A stretch of DNA of 64,000 nucleotides from Hydractinia symbiolongicarpus (lineage: Eukaryota; Cnidaria; Hydrozoa; Anthoathecata; Hydractiniidae): the NCBI RefSeq assembly GCF_029227915.1, contig NC_079881.1, forward strand, positions 15,167,501 through 15,231,500, written 5' to 3'. Of this stretch, positions 1 to 13,900 are shown one piece after another. Numbering within the stretch: the stretch's first letter is position 1; every line of letters starts with the position of its first letter. A program made the position numbers and the translations under genes. A model generated the notes under the pieces. The model made no database searches and was not told the DNA's origin. It saw only the letters and a program-made list of their open reading frames with translations.

Positions 1-3000
1 GCCATATTACACGCTTTAAAGGCCTGTCCACGTAGTTAGGAACGGTCTCAGGGCCTGGAGCTTAAGCAATCGACTTAAGACATCGTAGTCCATTGAGATT
101 GAAAGGAATAGACTGATGGTCTCCTGTCTGAGCTCTTGGAACTCCCTGACTTAAGTGTAGTGTCCTTGTTAGGTCATAAGAGGCTGTGTTACACGCTTTA
201 AAGGTCTGTCCACGTAGTTAGGAACGTTCTCAGAGCCTGGCGCTGAAGAAAACGACTTAATACATCGTAGACCATTGAGATTAAAAGGAATAGACTGATG
301 GCAACTTGTCCGGGCTCGTGGAATCACGTGATTTACGTGTAAACTCCAAATTAGGCCGTAAAAGGCCATATTACAGGCTTAAAAGGCCTGTGCGCGTAGT
401 TAGGAAAGTCCTCAGAGCCTGACGCTTAAGAAATCGACTTAATATATCGTAGTCCATTGAGATTGAAAGGAATAGACCGATGGCAACTTCTCTGTCCTTG
501 GGAAACACGTGGTTCACGTGTAGTCTCCAAATTAGGCCGTAAATATACCTATTACAGGAATTAAAGGCCTGTGCACGCAGTTAGCAGCGTTCTTAGAGCC
601 TGACGCTCAACAAAACGACTTATTACATCGTAGTACAATGAGATTGAAAGGAATAGGCCGACGGCCTCCTGTCTGTGCTCTTGGAACTCCCTGACTTAAG
701 TGTAGTCTTCTTATTGGGACATAAGAGGCCGTATTACACGCTTTAAAGGTCTGTCCACGTAATTAGAAACGTTCTCAGAGCCTGGCGCTCACGAAAACGA
801 CTTAATATATCGTAGTCCATTGAGATTGAAAGGAATAGACCGATGGCAACTTCTCTGTCCTTGGGAAACACGTGGTTCACGTGTAGTCTCCAAATTAGGC
901 CGTAAATAGACCTATTACAGGATTTAAAGGCCTGTGCACGCAGTTAGCAACGTTCTTAGAGCCTGACGCTCACGAAAACGACTTAATATATCGTAGTCCA
1001 TTGAGATTGAAAGGAATAGACCGATGGCAACTTCTCTGTCCTTGGGAATCACGTGAGTTACGTATAGACTCAAAATTAGGCCGTGAAAGGCAATATTAGA
1101 GGCTTTAAAGGCCTGTGCACGTACTTAACAACGTTCTCAGAACCTGGCGCTCAAGGAAGCGGCTTAATACATCGTAGTCCATTGAGATTGAAAGGAATAG
1201 TCTGACAGCCTCTTGCCTGGGCTAGTGGAATCACGTGATTTACGTGTAGATTCCTTATTAGACCGTAAAAGGCCATATTACCCGCTTTAAAGGTCTGTCC
1301 ACGTAGTTAGGAACGTTCTCAGAGCCTGGCGCTCAAGAAAACGACTTAATACATCGTAGACCATTGAGATTAAAAGGAATAGACTGATGGAAACTTGTCC
1401 GGGCTCGTGGAATCACGTGAGTTACGTGTAGACTCAAAATTAGGCCGTGAAAGGTAATATTAGAGGTTTAAAGGCCTGAGCACTTACTTAACAACGTTCT
1501 CAGAACCTGGCGCTCAAGGAAGCGGCTTAATACATCGTAGTCCATTGAGATTGAAAGGAACAGACTGGTGACCATGTGTCGGGGCTCGTGGAATCAGGCG
1601 ATTTACGTGTAGACTCCTAATTAGGTCGTAAAAGGCCATATTACAGGCTTTAAAGGCCTGTGCGCGTAGTTAGGAACGTTCTCAGAGCCTGACGCTCAAG
1701 AAAACAACTTATTACATCGTAGTCCAATGAGATTGAAAGGAATAGGCCGACGGCCTCCTGTCTGTGCTCGTGGAACTCCCTGACTTAAGTGTAATCTCCT
1801 TATTGGGCCATAAGAGGCCGTACTACACGCTTTAAATGTCTGTGCGCGTAGTTAGGAACGTTCTCAGAGCCTGGCGCGCAAGAAAACCACTTAATATATC
1901 GTAGTCCATTGAGATTGAAAGGAATAGACTGATGGAACTTGTCGGAGCTCGTGGAACTCCCTGACTTAAGTGTAGTCTTCTAATTACGCCATAAGAGGCC
2001 GTAATACACGCTTTAAAGGCCTGTGCGCGTAGTTAGGAACGTTCTCAGAACCTGGCGCTCAAGAAAACGACTTAATACATTGTAGTCCAATGAGATTGAA
2101 AGGAATAGGCCGACGGCCTCCTGTCTGTGCTCGTGGAACTCCCTGACTTAAGTGTAATCTCCTTATTGGGCCATAAGAGGCCGTACTACACGCTTTAAAT
2201 GTCTGTGCGCGTAGTTAGGAACGTTCTCAGAGCCTGGCGCGCAAGAAAACCACTTAATATATCGTAGTCCATTGAGATTGAAAGGAATAGACTGATGGAA
2301 CTTGTCGGAGCTCGTGGAACTCCCTGACTTAAGTGTAGTCTTCTAATTACGCCATAAGAGGCCGTAATACACGCTTTAAAGGCCTGTGCGCGTAGTTAGG
2401 AACGTTCTCAGAACCTGGCGCTCAAGAAAACGACTTAATACATTGTAGTCCATTGAGATTGAAAGACACAGACTGATGACCACTTGTCGGGGTTCGTGGA
2501 AACACGTGATTGACGTGTAGACTCTTTATTAGGCCGTAAAAGGCGATAATACACACTTTAAAGGCCTGTCCACGTAGTTAGGAACGGTCTCAGGGCCTGG
2601 AGCTTAAGCAATCGACTTAAGACATCGTAGTCCATTGAGATTGAAAGGAATAGACTGATGGTCTCCTGTCTGAGCTCTTGGAACTCCCTGACTTAAGTGT
2701 AGTGTCCTTGTTAGGTCATAAGAGGCTGTGTTACACGCTTTAAAGGTCTGTCCACATAGTTAGGAACGTTCTCCGAGCCTGGCGCTGAAGAAAACGACTT
2801 AATACATCGTAGACCATTGAGATTAAAAGGAATAGACCGATGGCAACTTGTCCGGGCTCGTGGAATCACGTGATTTACGTGATTTACGTGTAGACTCCAA
2901 ATTAGGCCGTGAAAGGCAATATTAGAGGCTTTAAAGGCCTGTCCACGTAGTTAGCAGCGTTTTTAGAGCCTAGCGCTCAGGTAAACGAATTAAGATATCG

Positions 3001-4922
3001 TAGTCCATTGACATTGAAAGGAACAGAACGATGGCAATTTCTCTGTCCTTGTGGAAACACGTGATTGACGTGTAGACTCCTTATTAGGCCGTAAAAGGCG
3101 ATAATACACACTTTAAAGGCCTGTCCACGTAGTTAGGAACGTTCTCAGAGACTGGCGCTCAAGAAAACGACTTACTACATCGTAGAACAATGAGATTGAA
3201 AGCAAGAATCGAATGGAACCTGTTGGAGCACTTGGAATCACGTGATTTACGTGTAGACTCCAAATTAGGCCGTGAAAGGCAATATTAGAGGCTTTAAAGG
3301 CCTGTGCACGTAGTTAGCAGCGTTCTTAGAGCCTGGTACACAAGAAAACAACTTAATATATCGTAGTCCGTTGAGATTGAAAACAATTGACCGATGCCAA
3401 CTTGTCCGGGCTCGTGGAATTACGTGAGTTACGTGCAGTCTACTTATTAGGTCGTAAAAGGCCATATTACAGGCTTAAAAGGCCTGTGCACGTAGTTAGG
3501 AACGTTCTCAGAGCCTGGCGCTCAAGAAAACCACTCATTACATCGTAATCCATTGAAATTGAAAGGAATAGACTGATGGCCTCCTTTCTGTGCTCTTGGA
3601 ACTCCCTGACTTAAGTGTAGTCTCCTTGTTAGGCCGTAAAAGGCTGTATTACACGCTTTAAAGGTCTGTCCACGTAATTAGGAACGTTCTTAGAGCCTGG
3701 CGCTCAAGAAAACGACTTAAATTATCGTATTCTATTGAGATTGAAACGAATAGTCTGATGGCCTCTTGCCTAGGCTAGTGGAATCCCGTGATTTACGTGT
3801 AGATTCCTTGTTAGGCCGTAAAATGCCATATTACACGCTTTAAAGGCCTGTCCACGTAGTTAGGAACGGTCTCAGGGCCTGGAGCTTAAGCAATCGACTT
3901 AAGACATCGTAGGCCATTGAGATTGAAAGGAATAGACTGATGGTCTCCTGTCTGAGCTTTTGGAACTCCCTGACTTAAGTGTAGTGTCCTTGTTAGGTCA
4001 TAAGAGGCTGTGTTACACGCTTTAAAGGTCTGTCCACGTAGTTAGGAACGTTCTCAGAGCCTGGCGCTGAAGAAAACGACTTAATACATCGTAGACCATT
4101 GAGATTAAAAGGAATAGACCGATGGCAACTTGTCCGGGCTCGTGGAATCACGTGATTTACGTGATTTACGTGTAGACTCCAAATTAGGCCGTGAAAGGCA
4201 ATATTAGAGGTTTTAAAGGCCTGTGCACGTAGTTAGCAGCGTTCTTAGAGCCTGGTACACAAGAAAACAACTTAATATATCGTAGTCCATTGAGATTGAA
4301 AAGAATTGACCGATGCCAACTTGTCCGGGCTCATGGAATTACGTGAGTTACGTGCAGTCTACTTATTAGGTCGTAAAGGCGATAATACACACTTTAAAGG
4401 CCTGTCCACGTAGTTAGCAGCGTTTTTAGAGCCTGGCGCTCAGGAAAACGAATTAAGACATCATAGTCCATTGAGATTGAAAGGAACAGACCGATGCCAA
4501 TTTCTCTGTCCTTGTGGAAACACGTGATTGACGTGTAGACTCTTTATTAGGCCGTAAAAGGCGATAATACACACTTTAAAGGCCTGTCCACGTAGTTAGG
4601 AACGGTCTCAGGGCCTGGAGCTTAAGCAATCGACTTAAGACATCGTAGTCCATTGAGATTGAAAGGAATAGACTGCTGGTCTCCTGTCTGTGTTCTTGGA
4701 ACTCCCTGACTTATGTGTAGTGTCCTTCTTAGGTCATAAGAGGCTGTATTACACGCTTTAAAGGTCTGTCCACGTAGTTAGGAACGTTCTCAGAGCCTGG
4801 CGCTGAAGAAAACGACTTAATACATGGTAGACCATTGAGATTAAAAGGAATAGACCGATGGCAACTTGTCCGGGCTCGTGGAATCACGTGATTTACGTGA
4901 TTTACGTGTAGACTCCAAATTA
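1..4922 (+). repeat. Satellite subregion with small nested duplications
   Basis: Mixed monomer types without one dominant higher-order unit. The 'ggaacggtctcaggg' monomer type starts at 39, 2581, 3863 and 4599. The last three spacings are 1282 bp (seven monomers) and 736 bp (four monomers), with the following one to two monomers also shared, which indicates local block duplication. Nothing non-satellite is seen here. Confidence 0.85.
1715..2450 (+). repeat. Tandem duplication of a two-monomer (363-bp) block
   Basis: The block with 'aataggccgacggcctcctg' at 1741 repeats at 2104, an offset of 363 bp. The text between stays the same through the 'aagtgtaatctccttattgg' monomer and the following 'gatggaacttgtcggagctc' monomer. 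Approximate copies are 1715-2077 and 2078-2450. The same dimer occurs once at about 6285-6660, so the duplication happened locally. Edges are estimated by eye to within about 20 bp. Confidence 0.8.
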
Positions 4923-7900
4923 GGCCGTTGAACGCGATAATACACACTTTAAAGGCCTGTGCGCGTAGTTAAGAAAGTTCTCAGAGACTGACGCTTAAGA
5001 AATCGACTTATTACATCGTAGTCCATTGAAATTGAAAGGAATAGACTGATGGCCTCCTGTCTGTGCTCTTGGAACTCCCTGACTTAAGTGTAGTCTTCTT
5101 ATTGGGACATAAGAGGCCGTATTACATGCTTTAAAGGTCTGTCCACGTAATTAGAAACGTTCTCAAAGCCTGGCGCTCAAGAAAACGACTAAATATATCG
5201 TAGTCCATTGAGATTGAAAGGAATAGACCGATGGCAACTTCTCTGTCCTTGGGAAACACGTGGTTCACGTGTAGTCTCCAAATTAGGCCGTAAATAGACC
5301 TATTACAGGATTTAAAGGCCTGTGCACGCAGTTAGCAACGTTCTTAGAGCCTGACGCTCAAGAAAACGACTTAATATATCGTAGTCTATTGAGATTGAAA
5401 CGAATAGACCGATGGCAACTTGGCTGGGCTCGCGGAATTACGTGATTTACGTGTAGACTCCAAATTAGGCCGTAAAAGGCCATATTACAGGCTTAAAAGG
5501 CCTTTGCAAGTAGTTAGGAACGTTCTCAGAGCCTGGCGCTCAAGAAAGCGACTTAATATATCGTAGTCCATTGAGATTGAAAGGAACAGACTGCTGACCA
5601 CTTGTTGGGGCTCGTGGAATCAAGCGAATTACGTGTAGACTCCTTATTAGGGCGTAAAAGGCCATATTGCAAGCCTTTAAGGCCTGTCCACGTAGTTAGG
5701 AACGTTCTCAGAGCCTGGCGCTCAAGAAAACGACTTAATACATCGTAGACCATTGAGATAAAAAGGAATAGACCGATGGCAACTTGTCAGGCTCGTGGAA
5801 TCACGTGAGTTACGTATAGACTCAAAATTAGGCCGTGAAAGGCAATATTAGAGGCTTTAAAGGCCTGTGCACGTACTTAACAACGTTCTCAGAACCTGGC
5901 GCTCAAGAAAGCGACTTAATACATCGTAGTCCATTGAGATTGAAAGGATTAGACTGATGGCCTCCTGTCTGTGCTCGTGGAACTCCCTGACTTAAGTGTA
6001 GTCTCCTTATTAGGTCGTAAAAGGCCATATTAAAGGCTTAAAAGGCCTGTGCGCGTAGTTAGGAACGTTCTCAGAACCTGGCGCTTAAGAAAGCGACTTA
6101 ATACATGGTAGTCCATTGAAATTGAAAGGAATAGTCTGATAGCCTCTTGCCTGGGCTAGTGGAATCACGTGATTTACGTGTAGATTCCTTATTAGGTCGT
6201 AAAAGGCCATATTACAGGCTTTAAAGGCCTGTGCGCGTAGTTAGGAACGTTCTCAGAGCCTGACGCTCAAGAAAACAACTTATTACATCGTAGTCCAATG
6301 AGATTGAAAGGAATAGGCCGACGGCCTCCTGTCTGTGCTCGTGGAACTCCCTGACTTAAGTGTAATCTCCTTATTGGGCCATAAGAGGCCGTACTACACG
6401 CTTTAAATGTCTGTGCGCGTAGTTAGGAACGTTCTCAGAGCCTGGCGCGCAAGAAAACCACTTAATATATCGTAGTCCATTGAGATTGAAAGGAATAGAC
6501 TGATGGAACTTGTCGGAGCTCGTGGAACTCCCTGACTTAAGTGTAGTCTCCTAATTACGCCATAAGAGGCCGTAATACACGCTTTAAAGGCCTGTGCGCG
6601 TAGTTAGGAACGTTCTCAGAACCTGGCGCTCAAGAAAACGACTTAATACATTGTAGTCCATTGAGATTGAAAGACACAGACTGATGACCACTTGTCGGGG
6701 TTCGTGGAATCAATCGATTTACGTGTAGACTCCTTATTAGGGCGCGAAAGGCCATATTACATGCTTTAAAGGTCTGTCCACGTAGTTAGGAGCGTGCTCA
6801 GAGCCTGGCGCTCAAGAAAACCACCTATTACATTGTAATCCATTGAAATTGAAAGGATTAGACTGATGGCCTCCTGTCTGTGCTCTTCGAACTCCCTGAC
6901 TTAAGTGTAGTCTCCTTGTTAGGCCATAAGAGGCTGTACTACACGCTTTAAAGGTCTGTCCACGTAATTAGGAACGTTCTTAGAACCTGGCGCTCAAGAA
7001 AACGACTTATTATATCGTAGTCTATTGAGATTGAAACGAATAGACCGATGGCAACTTGGCTGGTCTCGCTGAATCACCTGATTTACGTGTAGACTCCAAA
7101 TTAGGCCGTAAAAAGCCACATTACACGTTTTAAAGGTCTGTACACGTAGTTAGGAACGTTCTTAGAGCCTGGGGCTCAAGAAAACGACTTAATATAACTT
7201 AGTGCATTGAGATGGAATGGAATAGACCGATGGCAACTTCTCTGTCCTTGTGGAAACACGTGGTTCACGTGTAGTTTCCAAATTAGGCCGTAAATAGACC
7301 TATTACAGGATTTAAAGGCCTGTGCACGCAGTTAGCAGCGTTCTTAGAGCCTGACGCTCAAGAAAACGACTTATTACAACGTGGTCCAATGAGATTGAAA
7401 GTAATAGGCCGATGACCATTTGTCTTGGCTTATATAGCCAAGTGACTAACGTGTAGTCTCCTTAATAGGCCGTAAAAGGCCATATTACACGCTTTAAAGG
7501 TCTGTCCACGTAGTTAGGAACGTTCTCAGAGACTGGCACTCAAGAAAACGACTTAATACATCGTAGACCATTGAGATTAAAAGCAACAATCGGATGGAAC
7601 CTGTTGGAGCTCTTGGAATCACGTGATTTACGTGAAGACTCCAAATTAGGCCGTGAAAGGCAATATTAGAGGCTTTGAAGGCCTGTGCACGTAGTTAGCA
7701 GCGTTCTTAGAGCCTGTTACACAAGAGAACAACTTAATATATCGTAGTCCATTGAGATTGAAAGGAATAGACCGATGTCAACTTGTCCGGGCTCGTGGAA
7801 TCACGTGACTTACGTGCAGTTTACTTATTAGGTCGTAAAAGGCGATAATACACACTTTAAAGGCCTGTCCAAGTAGTTAGCAGTGTTTTTAGAGCCTGGC

Positions 7901-8012
7901 GCTCAGGAAACCGAATTAAGACATCGTAGTCCATTGAGCTTGAAAGGAATAGACCGATGGCAATTTCTCTGTCCTTTTGGAAACACGCGATTGACGTGTA
8001 GACTCCTTATTA
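4923..8012 (+). repeat. 17-monomer higher-order repeat, copy A (3090 bp)
   Basis: Phased at 'ggccgttgaa', which occurs at 4923, 8013, 10921 and 14011. Copy A is 3090 bp, 17 monomers of about 181.8 bp. From about 5200 onward it matches copy B almost base for base, with isolated differences such as gacgctca against gacgttca. Its first ~250 bp are more diverged, so the amplified boundary may lie slightly to the right of the chosen phase. It contains the palindrome monomer annotated at 7424. Confidence 0.92.
7424..7442. repeat. Perfect 7-bp-arm palindrome inside one satellite monomer (copy A)
   Basis: The sequence cttggcttatatagccaag has arms cttggct/agccaag around a tatat loop, in place of the usual 'gggctcgtggaatcacgtg' section of the monomer. 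It recurs exactly at 10332-10350 and 13422-13440 in copies B and C of the 17-monomer unit. I did not see it in other monomers of the window. Confidence 0.9.
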
Positions 8013-10920
8013 GGCCGTTGAAGCCGATAATACACACTTTAAAGGCCTGTGCGCGTAGTTAGGAAAGTTCTCAGAGACTGACGCTTGAGAAATCGACATA
8101 TTACATCGTAGTCCAATGAAATTGAAAGGAATAGGCCGACGGCCTCCTTTCTGTGCTCGTGGAACTCCCTTACTTAAGTGTAGTCTCCTTATTGGGACAT
8201 AAGAGGCCGTATTACACGCTTTAAAGGTCTGTCTACGTAATTAGGAACGTTCTCAGAGCCTGGCGCTCAAGAAAACGACTTAATATATCGTAGTCCATTG
8301 AGATTGAAAGGAATAGACCGATGGCAACTTCTCTGTCCTTGGGAAACACGTGGTTCACGTGTAGTCTCCAAATTAGGCCGTAAATAGACCTATTACAGGA
8401 TTTAAAGGCCTGTGCACGCAGTTAGCAACGTTCTTAGAGCCTGACGTTCAAGAAAACGACTTAATATATCGTAGTCTATTGAGATTGAAACGAATAGACC
8501 GATGGCAACTTGGCTGGGCTCGCGGAATTACGTGATTTACGTGTAGACTCCAAATTAGGCCGTAAAAGGCCATATTACAGGCTTAAAAGGCCTTTGCAAG
8601 TAGTTAGGAACGTTCTCAGAGCCTGGCGCTCAAGAAAGCGACTTAATATATCGTAGTCCATTGAGATTGAAAGAAACAGACTGCTGACCACTTGTTGGGG
8701 CTCGTGGAATCAAGCGAATTACGTGTAGACTCCTTATTAGGGCGTAAAAGGCCATATTGCAAGCCTTTAAGGCCTGTCCACGTAGTTAGGAACGTTCTCA
8801 GAGCCTGGCGCTCAAGAAAACGACTTAATACATCGTAGACCATTGAGATAAAAAGGAATAGACCGATGGCAACTTGTCAGGCTCGTGGAATCACGTGAGT
8901 TACGTATAGACTCAAAATTAGGCCGTGAAAGGCAATATTAGAGGCTTTAAAGGCCTGTGCACGTACTTAACAACGTTCTCAGAACCTGGCGCTCAAGAAA
9001 GCGACTTAATACATCGTAGTCCATTGAGATTGAAAGGATTAGACTGATGGCCTCCTGTCTGTGCTCGTGGAACTCCCTGACTTAAGAGTAGTCTCCTTAT
9101 TAGGTCGTAAAAGGCCATATTAAAGGCTTAAAAGGCCTGTGCGCGTAGTTAGGAACGTTCTCAGAACCTGGCGCTTAAGAAAGCGACTTAATACATGGTA
9201 GTCCATTGAAATTGAAAGGAATAGTCTGATAGCCTCTTGCCTGGGCTAGTGGAATCACGTGATTTACGTGTAGATTCCTTATTAGGTCGTAAAAGGCCAT
9301 ATTACAGGCTTTAAAGGCCTGTGCGCGTAGTTAGGAACGTTCTCAGAGCCTGACGCTCAAGAAAACAACTTATTACATCGTAGTCCATTGAGATTGAAAG
9401 GAATAGACTGATGGAACTTGTCGGAGCTCGTGGAACTCCCTGACTTAAGTGTAGTCTCCTAATTACGCCATAAGAGGCCGTAATACACGCTTTAAAGGCC
9501 TGTGCGCGTAGTTAGGAACGTTCTCAGAACCTGGCGCTCAAGAAAACGACTTAATACATTGTAGTCCATTGAGATTGAAAGACACAGACTGATGACCACT
9601 TGTCGGGGTTCGTGGAATCAATCGATTTACGTGTAGACTCCTTATTAGGGCGCGAAAGGCCATATTACATGCTTTAAAGGTCTGTCCACGTAGTTAGGAG
9701 CGTGCTCAGAGCCTGGCGCTCAAGAAAACCACCTATTACATTGTAATCCATTGAAATTGAAAGGATTAGACTGATGGCCTCCTGTCTCTGCTCTTCGAAC
9801 TCCCTGACTTAAGTGTAGTCTCCTTGTTAGGCCATAAGAGGCTGTACTACACGCTTTAAAGGTCTGTCCACGTAATTAGGAACGTTCTTAGAACCTGGCG
9901 CTCAAGAAAACGACTTATTATATCGTAGTCTATTGAGATTGAAACGAATAGACCGATGGCAACTTGGCTGGTCTCGCTGAATCACCTGATTTACGTGTAG
10001 ACTCCAAATTAGGCCGTAAAAAGCCACATTACACGTTTTAAAGGTCTGTACACGTAGTTAGGAACGTTCTTAGAGCCTGGGGCTCAAGAAAACGACTTAA
10101 TATAACTTAGTGCATTGAGATGGAATGGAATAGACCGATGGCAACTTCTCTGTCCTTGTGGAAACACGTGGTTCACGTGTAGTTTCCAAATTAGGCCGTA
10201 AATAGACCTATTACAGGATTTAAAGGCCTGTGCACGCAGTTAGCAGCGTTCTTAGAGCCTGACGCTCAAGAAAACGACTTATTACAACGTGGTCCAATGA
10301 GATTGAAAGTAATAGGCCGATGACCATTTGTCTTGGCTTATATAGCCAAGTGACTAACGTGTAGTCTCCTTAATAGGCCGTAAAAGGCCATATTACACGC
10401 TTTAAAGGTCTGTCCACGTAGTTAGGAACGTTCTCAGAGACTGGCACTCAAGAAAACGACTTAATACATCGTAGACCATTGAGATTAAAAGCAACAATCG
10501 GATGGAACCTGTTGGAGCTCTTGGAATCACGTGATTTACGTGAAGACTCCAAATTAGGCCGTGAAAGGCAATATTAGAGGCTTTGAAGGCCTGTGCACGT
10601 AGTTAGCAGCGTTCTTAGAGCCTGTTACACAAGAGAACAACTTAATATATCGTAGTCCATTGAGATTGAAAGGAATAGACCGATGTCAACTTGTCCGGGC
10701 TCGTGGAATCACGTGACTTACGTGCAGTTTACTTATTAGGTCGTAAAAGGCGATAATACACACTTTAAAGGCCTGTCCAAGTAGTTAGCAGTGTTTTTAG
10801 AGCCTGGCGCTCAGGAAACCGAATTAAGACATCGTAGTCCATTGAGCTTGAAAGGAATAGACCGATGGCAATTTCTCTGTCCTTTTGGAAACACGCGATT
10901 GACGTGTAGACTCCTTATTA
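8013..10920 (+). repeat. Higher-order repeat copy B, 16 monomers (2908 bp)
   Basis: Second copy of the 17-monomer unit, 182 bp shorter because one monomer is missing near 9390-9413. There the text jumps from 'acttattacatcgtagtcc' directly into the 'gatggaacttgtcggagctc' monomer, whereas copies A and C have an additional 'ggccgacggcctcc' monomer. The loss of exactly one unit is what unequal exchange or replication slippage between neighbouring monomers would produce. Otherwise almost identical to copies A and C. Confidence 0.92.
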
Positions 10921-13900
10921 GGCCGTTGAAGCCGATAATACACACTTTAAAGGCCTGTGCGCGTAGTTAGGAAAGTTCTCAGAGACTGACGCTTGAGAAA
11001 TCGACATATTACATCGTAGTCCAATGAAATTGAAAGGAATAGGCCGACGGCCTCCTTTCTGTGCTCGTGGAACTCCCTTACTTAAGTGTAGTCTCCTTAT
11101 TGGGACATAAGAGGCCGTATTACACGCTTTAAAGGTCTGTCTACGTAATTAGGAACGTTCTCAGAGCCTGGCGCTCAAGAAAACGACTTAATATATCGTA
11201 GTCCATTGAGATTGAAAGGAATAGACCGATGGCAACTTCTCTGTCCTTGGGAAACACGTGGTTCACGTGTAGTCTCCAAATTAGGCCGTAAATAGACCTA
11301 TTACAGGATTTAAAGGCCTGTGCACGCAGTTAGCAACGTTCTTAGAGCCTGACGTTCAAGAAAACGACTTAATATATCGTAGTCTATTGAGATTGAAACG
11401 AATAGACCGATGGCAACTTGGCTGGGCTCGCGGAATTACGTGATTTACGTGTAGACTCCAAATTAGGCCGTAAAAGGCCATATTACAGGCTTAAAAGGCC
11501 TTTGCAAGTAGTTAGGAACGTTCTCAGAGCCTGGCGCTCAAGAAAGCGACTTAATATATCGTAGTCCATTGAGATTGAAAGGAACAGACTGCTGACCACT
11601 TGTTGGGGCTCGTGGAATCAAGCGAATTACGTGTAGACTCCTTATTAGGGCGTAAAAGGCCATATTGCAAGCCTTTAAGGCCTGTCCACGTAGTTAGGAA
11701 CGTTCTCAGAGCCTGGCGCTCAAGAAAACGACTTAATACATCGTAGACCATTGAGATAAAAAGGAATAGACCGATGGCAACTTGTCAGGCTCGTGGAATC
11801 ACGTGAGTTACGTATAGACTCAAAATTAGGCCGTGAAAGGCAATATTAGAGGCTTTAAAGGCCTGTGCACGTACTTAACAACGTTCTCAGAACCTGGCGC
11901 TCAAGAAAGCGACTTAATACATCGTAGTCCATTGAGATTGAAAGGATTAGACTGATGGCCTCCTGTCTGTGCTCGTGGAACTCCCTGACTTAAGTGTAGT
12001 CTCCTTATTAGGTCGTAAAAGGCCATATTAAAGGCTTAAAAGGCCTGTGCGCGTAGTTAGGAACGTTCTCAGAACCTGGCGCTTAAGAAAGCGACTTAAT
12101 ACATGGTAGTCCATTGAAATTGAAAGGAATAGTCTGATAGCCTCTTGCCTGGGCTAGTGGAATCACGTGATTTACGTGTAGATTCCTTATTAGGTCGTAA
12201 AAGGCCATATTACAGGCTTTAAAGGCCTGTGCGCGTAGTTAGGAACGTTCTCAGAGCCTGACGCTCAAGAAAACAACTTATTACATCGTAGTCCAATGAG
12301 ATTGAAAGGAATAGGCCGACGGCCTCCTGTCTGTGCTCGTGGAACTCCCTGACTTAAGTGTAATCTCCTTATTGGGCCATAAGAGGCCGTACTACACGCT
12401 TTAAATGTCTGTGCGCGTAGTTAGGAACGTTCTCAGAGCCTGGCGCGCAAGAAAACCACTTAATATATCGTAGTCCATTGAGATTGAAAGGAATAGACTG
12501 ATGGAACTTGTCGGAGCTCGTGGAACTCCCTGACTTAAGTGTAGTCTCCTAATTACGCCATAAGAGGCCGTAATACACGCTTTAAAGGCCTGTGCGCGTA
12601 GTTAGGAACGTTCTCAGAACCTGGCGCTCAAGAAAACGACTTAATACATTGTAGTCCATTGAGATTGAAAGACACAGACTGATGACCACTTGTCGGGGTT
12701 CGTGGAATCAATCGATTTACGTGTAGACTCCTTATTAGGGCGCGAAAGGCCATATTACATGCTTTAAAGGTCTGTCTACGTAGTTAGGAGCGTGCTCAGA
12801 GCCTGGCGCTCAAGAAAACCACCTATTACATTGTAATCCATTGAAATTGAAAGGATTAGACTGATGGCCTCCTGTCTGTGCTCTTCGAACTCCCTGACTT
12901 AAGTGTAGTCTCCTTGTTAGGCCATAAGAGGCTGTACTACACGCTTTAAAGGTCTGTCCACGTAATTAGGAACGTTCTTAGAACCTGGCGCTCAAGAAAA
13001 CGACTTATTATATCGTAGTCTATTGAGATTGAAACGAATAGACCGATGGCAACTTGGCTGGTCTCGCTGAATCACCTGATTTACGTGTAGACTCCAAATT
13101 AGGCCGTAAAAAGCCACATTACACGTTTTAAAGGTCTGTACACGTAGTTAGGAACGTTCTTAGAGCCTGGGGCTCAAGAAAACGACTTAATATAACTTAG
13201 TGCATTGAGATGGAATGGAATAGACCGATGGCAACTTCTCTGTCCTTGTGGAAACACGTGGTTCACGTGTAGTTTCCAAATTAGGCCGTAAATAGACCTA
13301 TTACAGGATTTAAAGGCCTGTGCACGCAGTTAGCAGCGTTCTTAGAGCCTGACGCTCAAGAAAACGACTTATTACAACGTGGTCCAATGAGATTGAAAGT
13401 AATAGGCCGATGACCATTTGTCTTGGCTTATATAGCCAAGTGACTAACGTGTAGTCTCCTTAATAGGCCGTAAAAGGCCATATTACACGCTTTAAAGGTC
13501 TGTCCACGTAGTTAGGAACGTTCTCAGAGACTGGCACTCAAGAAAACGACTTAATACATCGTAGACCATTGAGATTAAAAGCAACAATCGGATGGAACCT
13601 GTTGGAGCTCTTGGAATCACGTGATTTACGTGAAGACTCCAAATTAGGCCGTGAAAGGCAATATTAGAGGCTTTGAAGGCCTGTGCACGTAGTTAGCAGC
13701 GTTCTTAGAGCCTGTTACACAAGAGAACAACTTAATATATCGTAGTCCATTGAGATTGAAAGGAATAGACCGATGTCAACTTGTCCGGGCTCGTGGAATC
13801 ACGTGACTTACGTGCAGTTTACTTATTAGGTCGTAAAAGGCGATAATACACACTTTAAAGGCCTGTCCAAGTAGTTAGCAGTGTTTTTAGAGCCTGGCGC

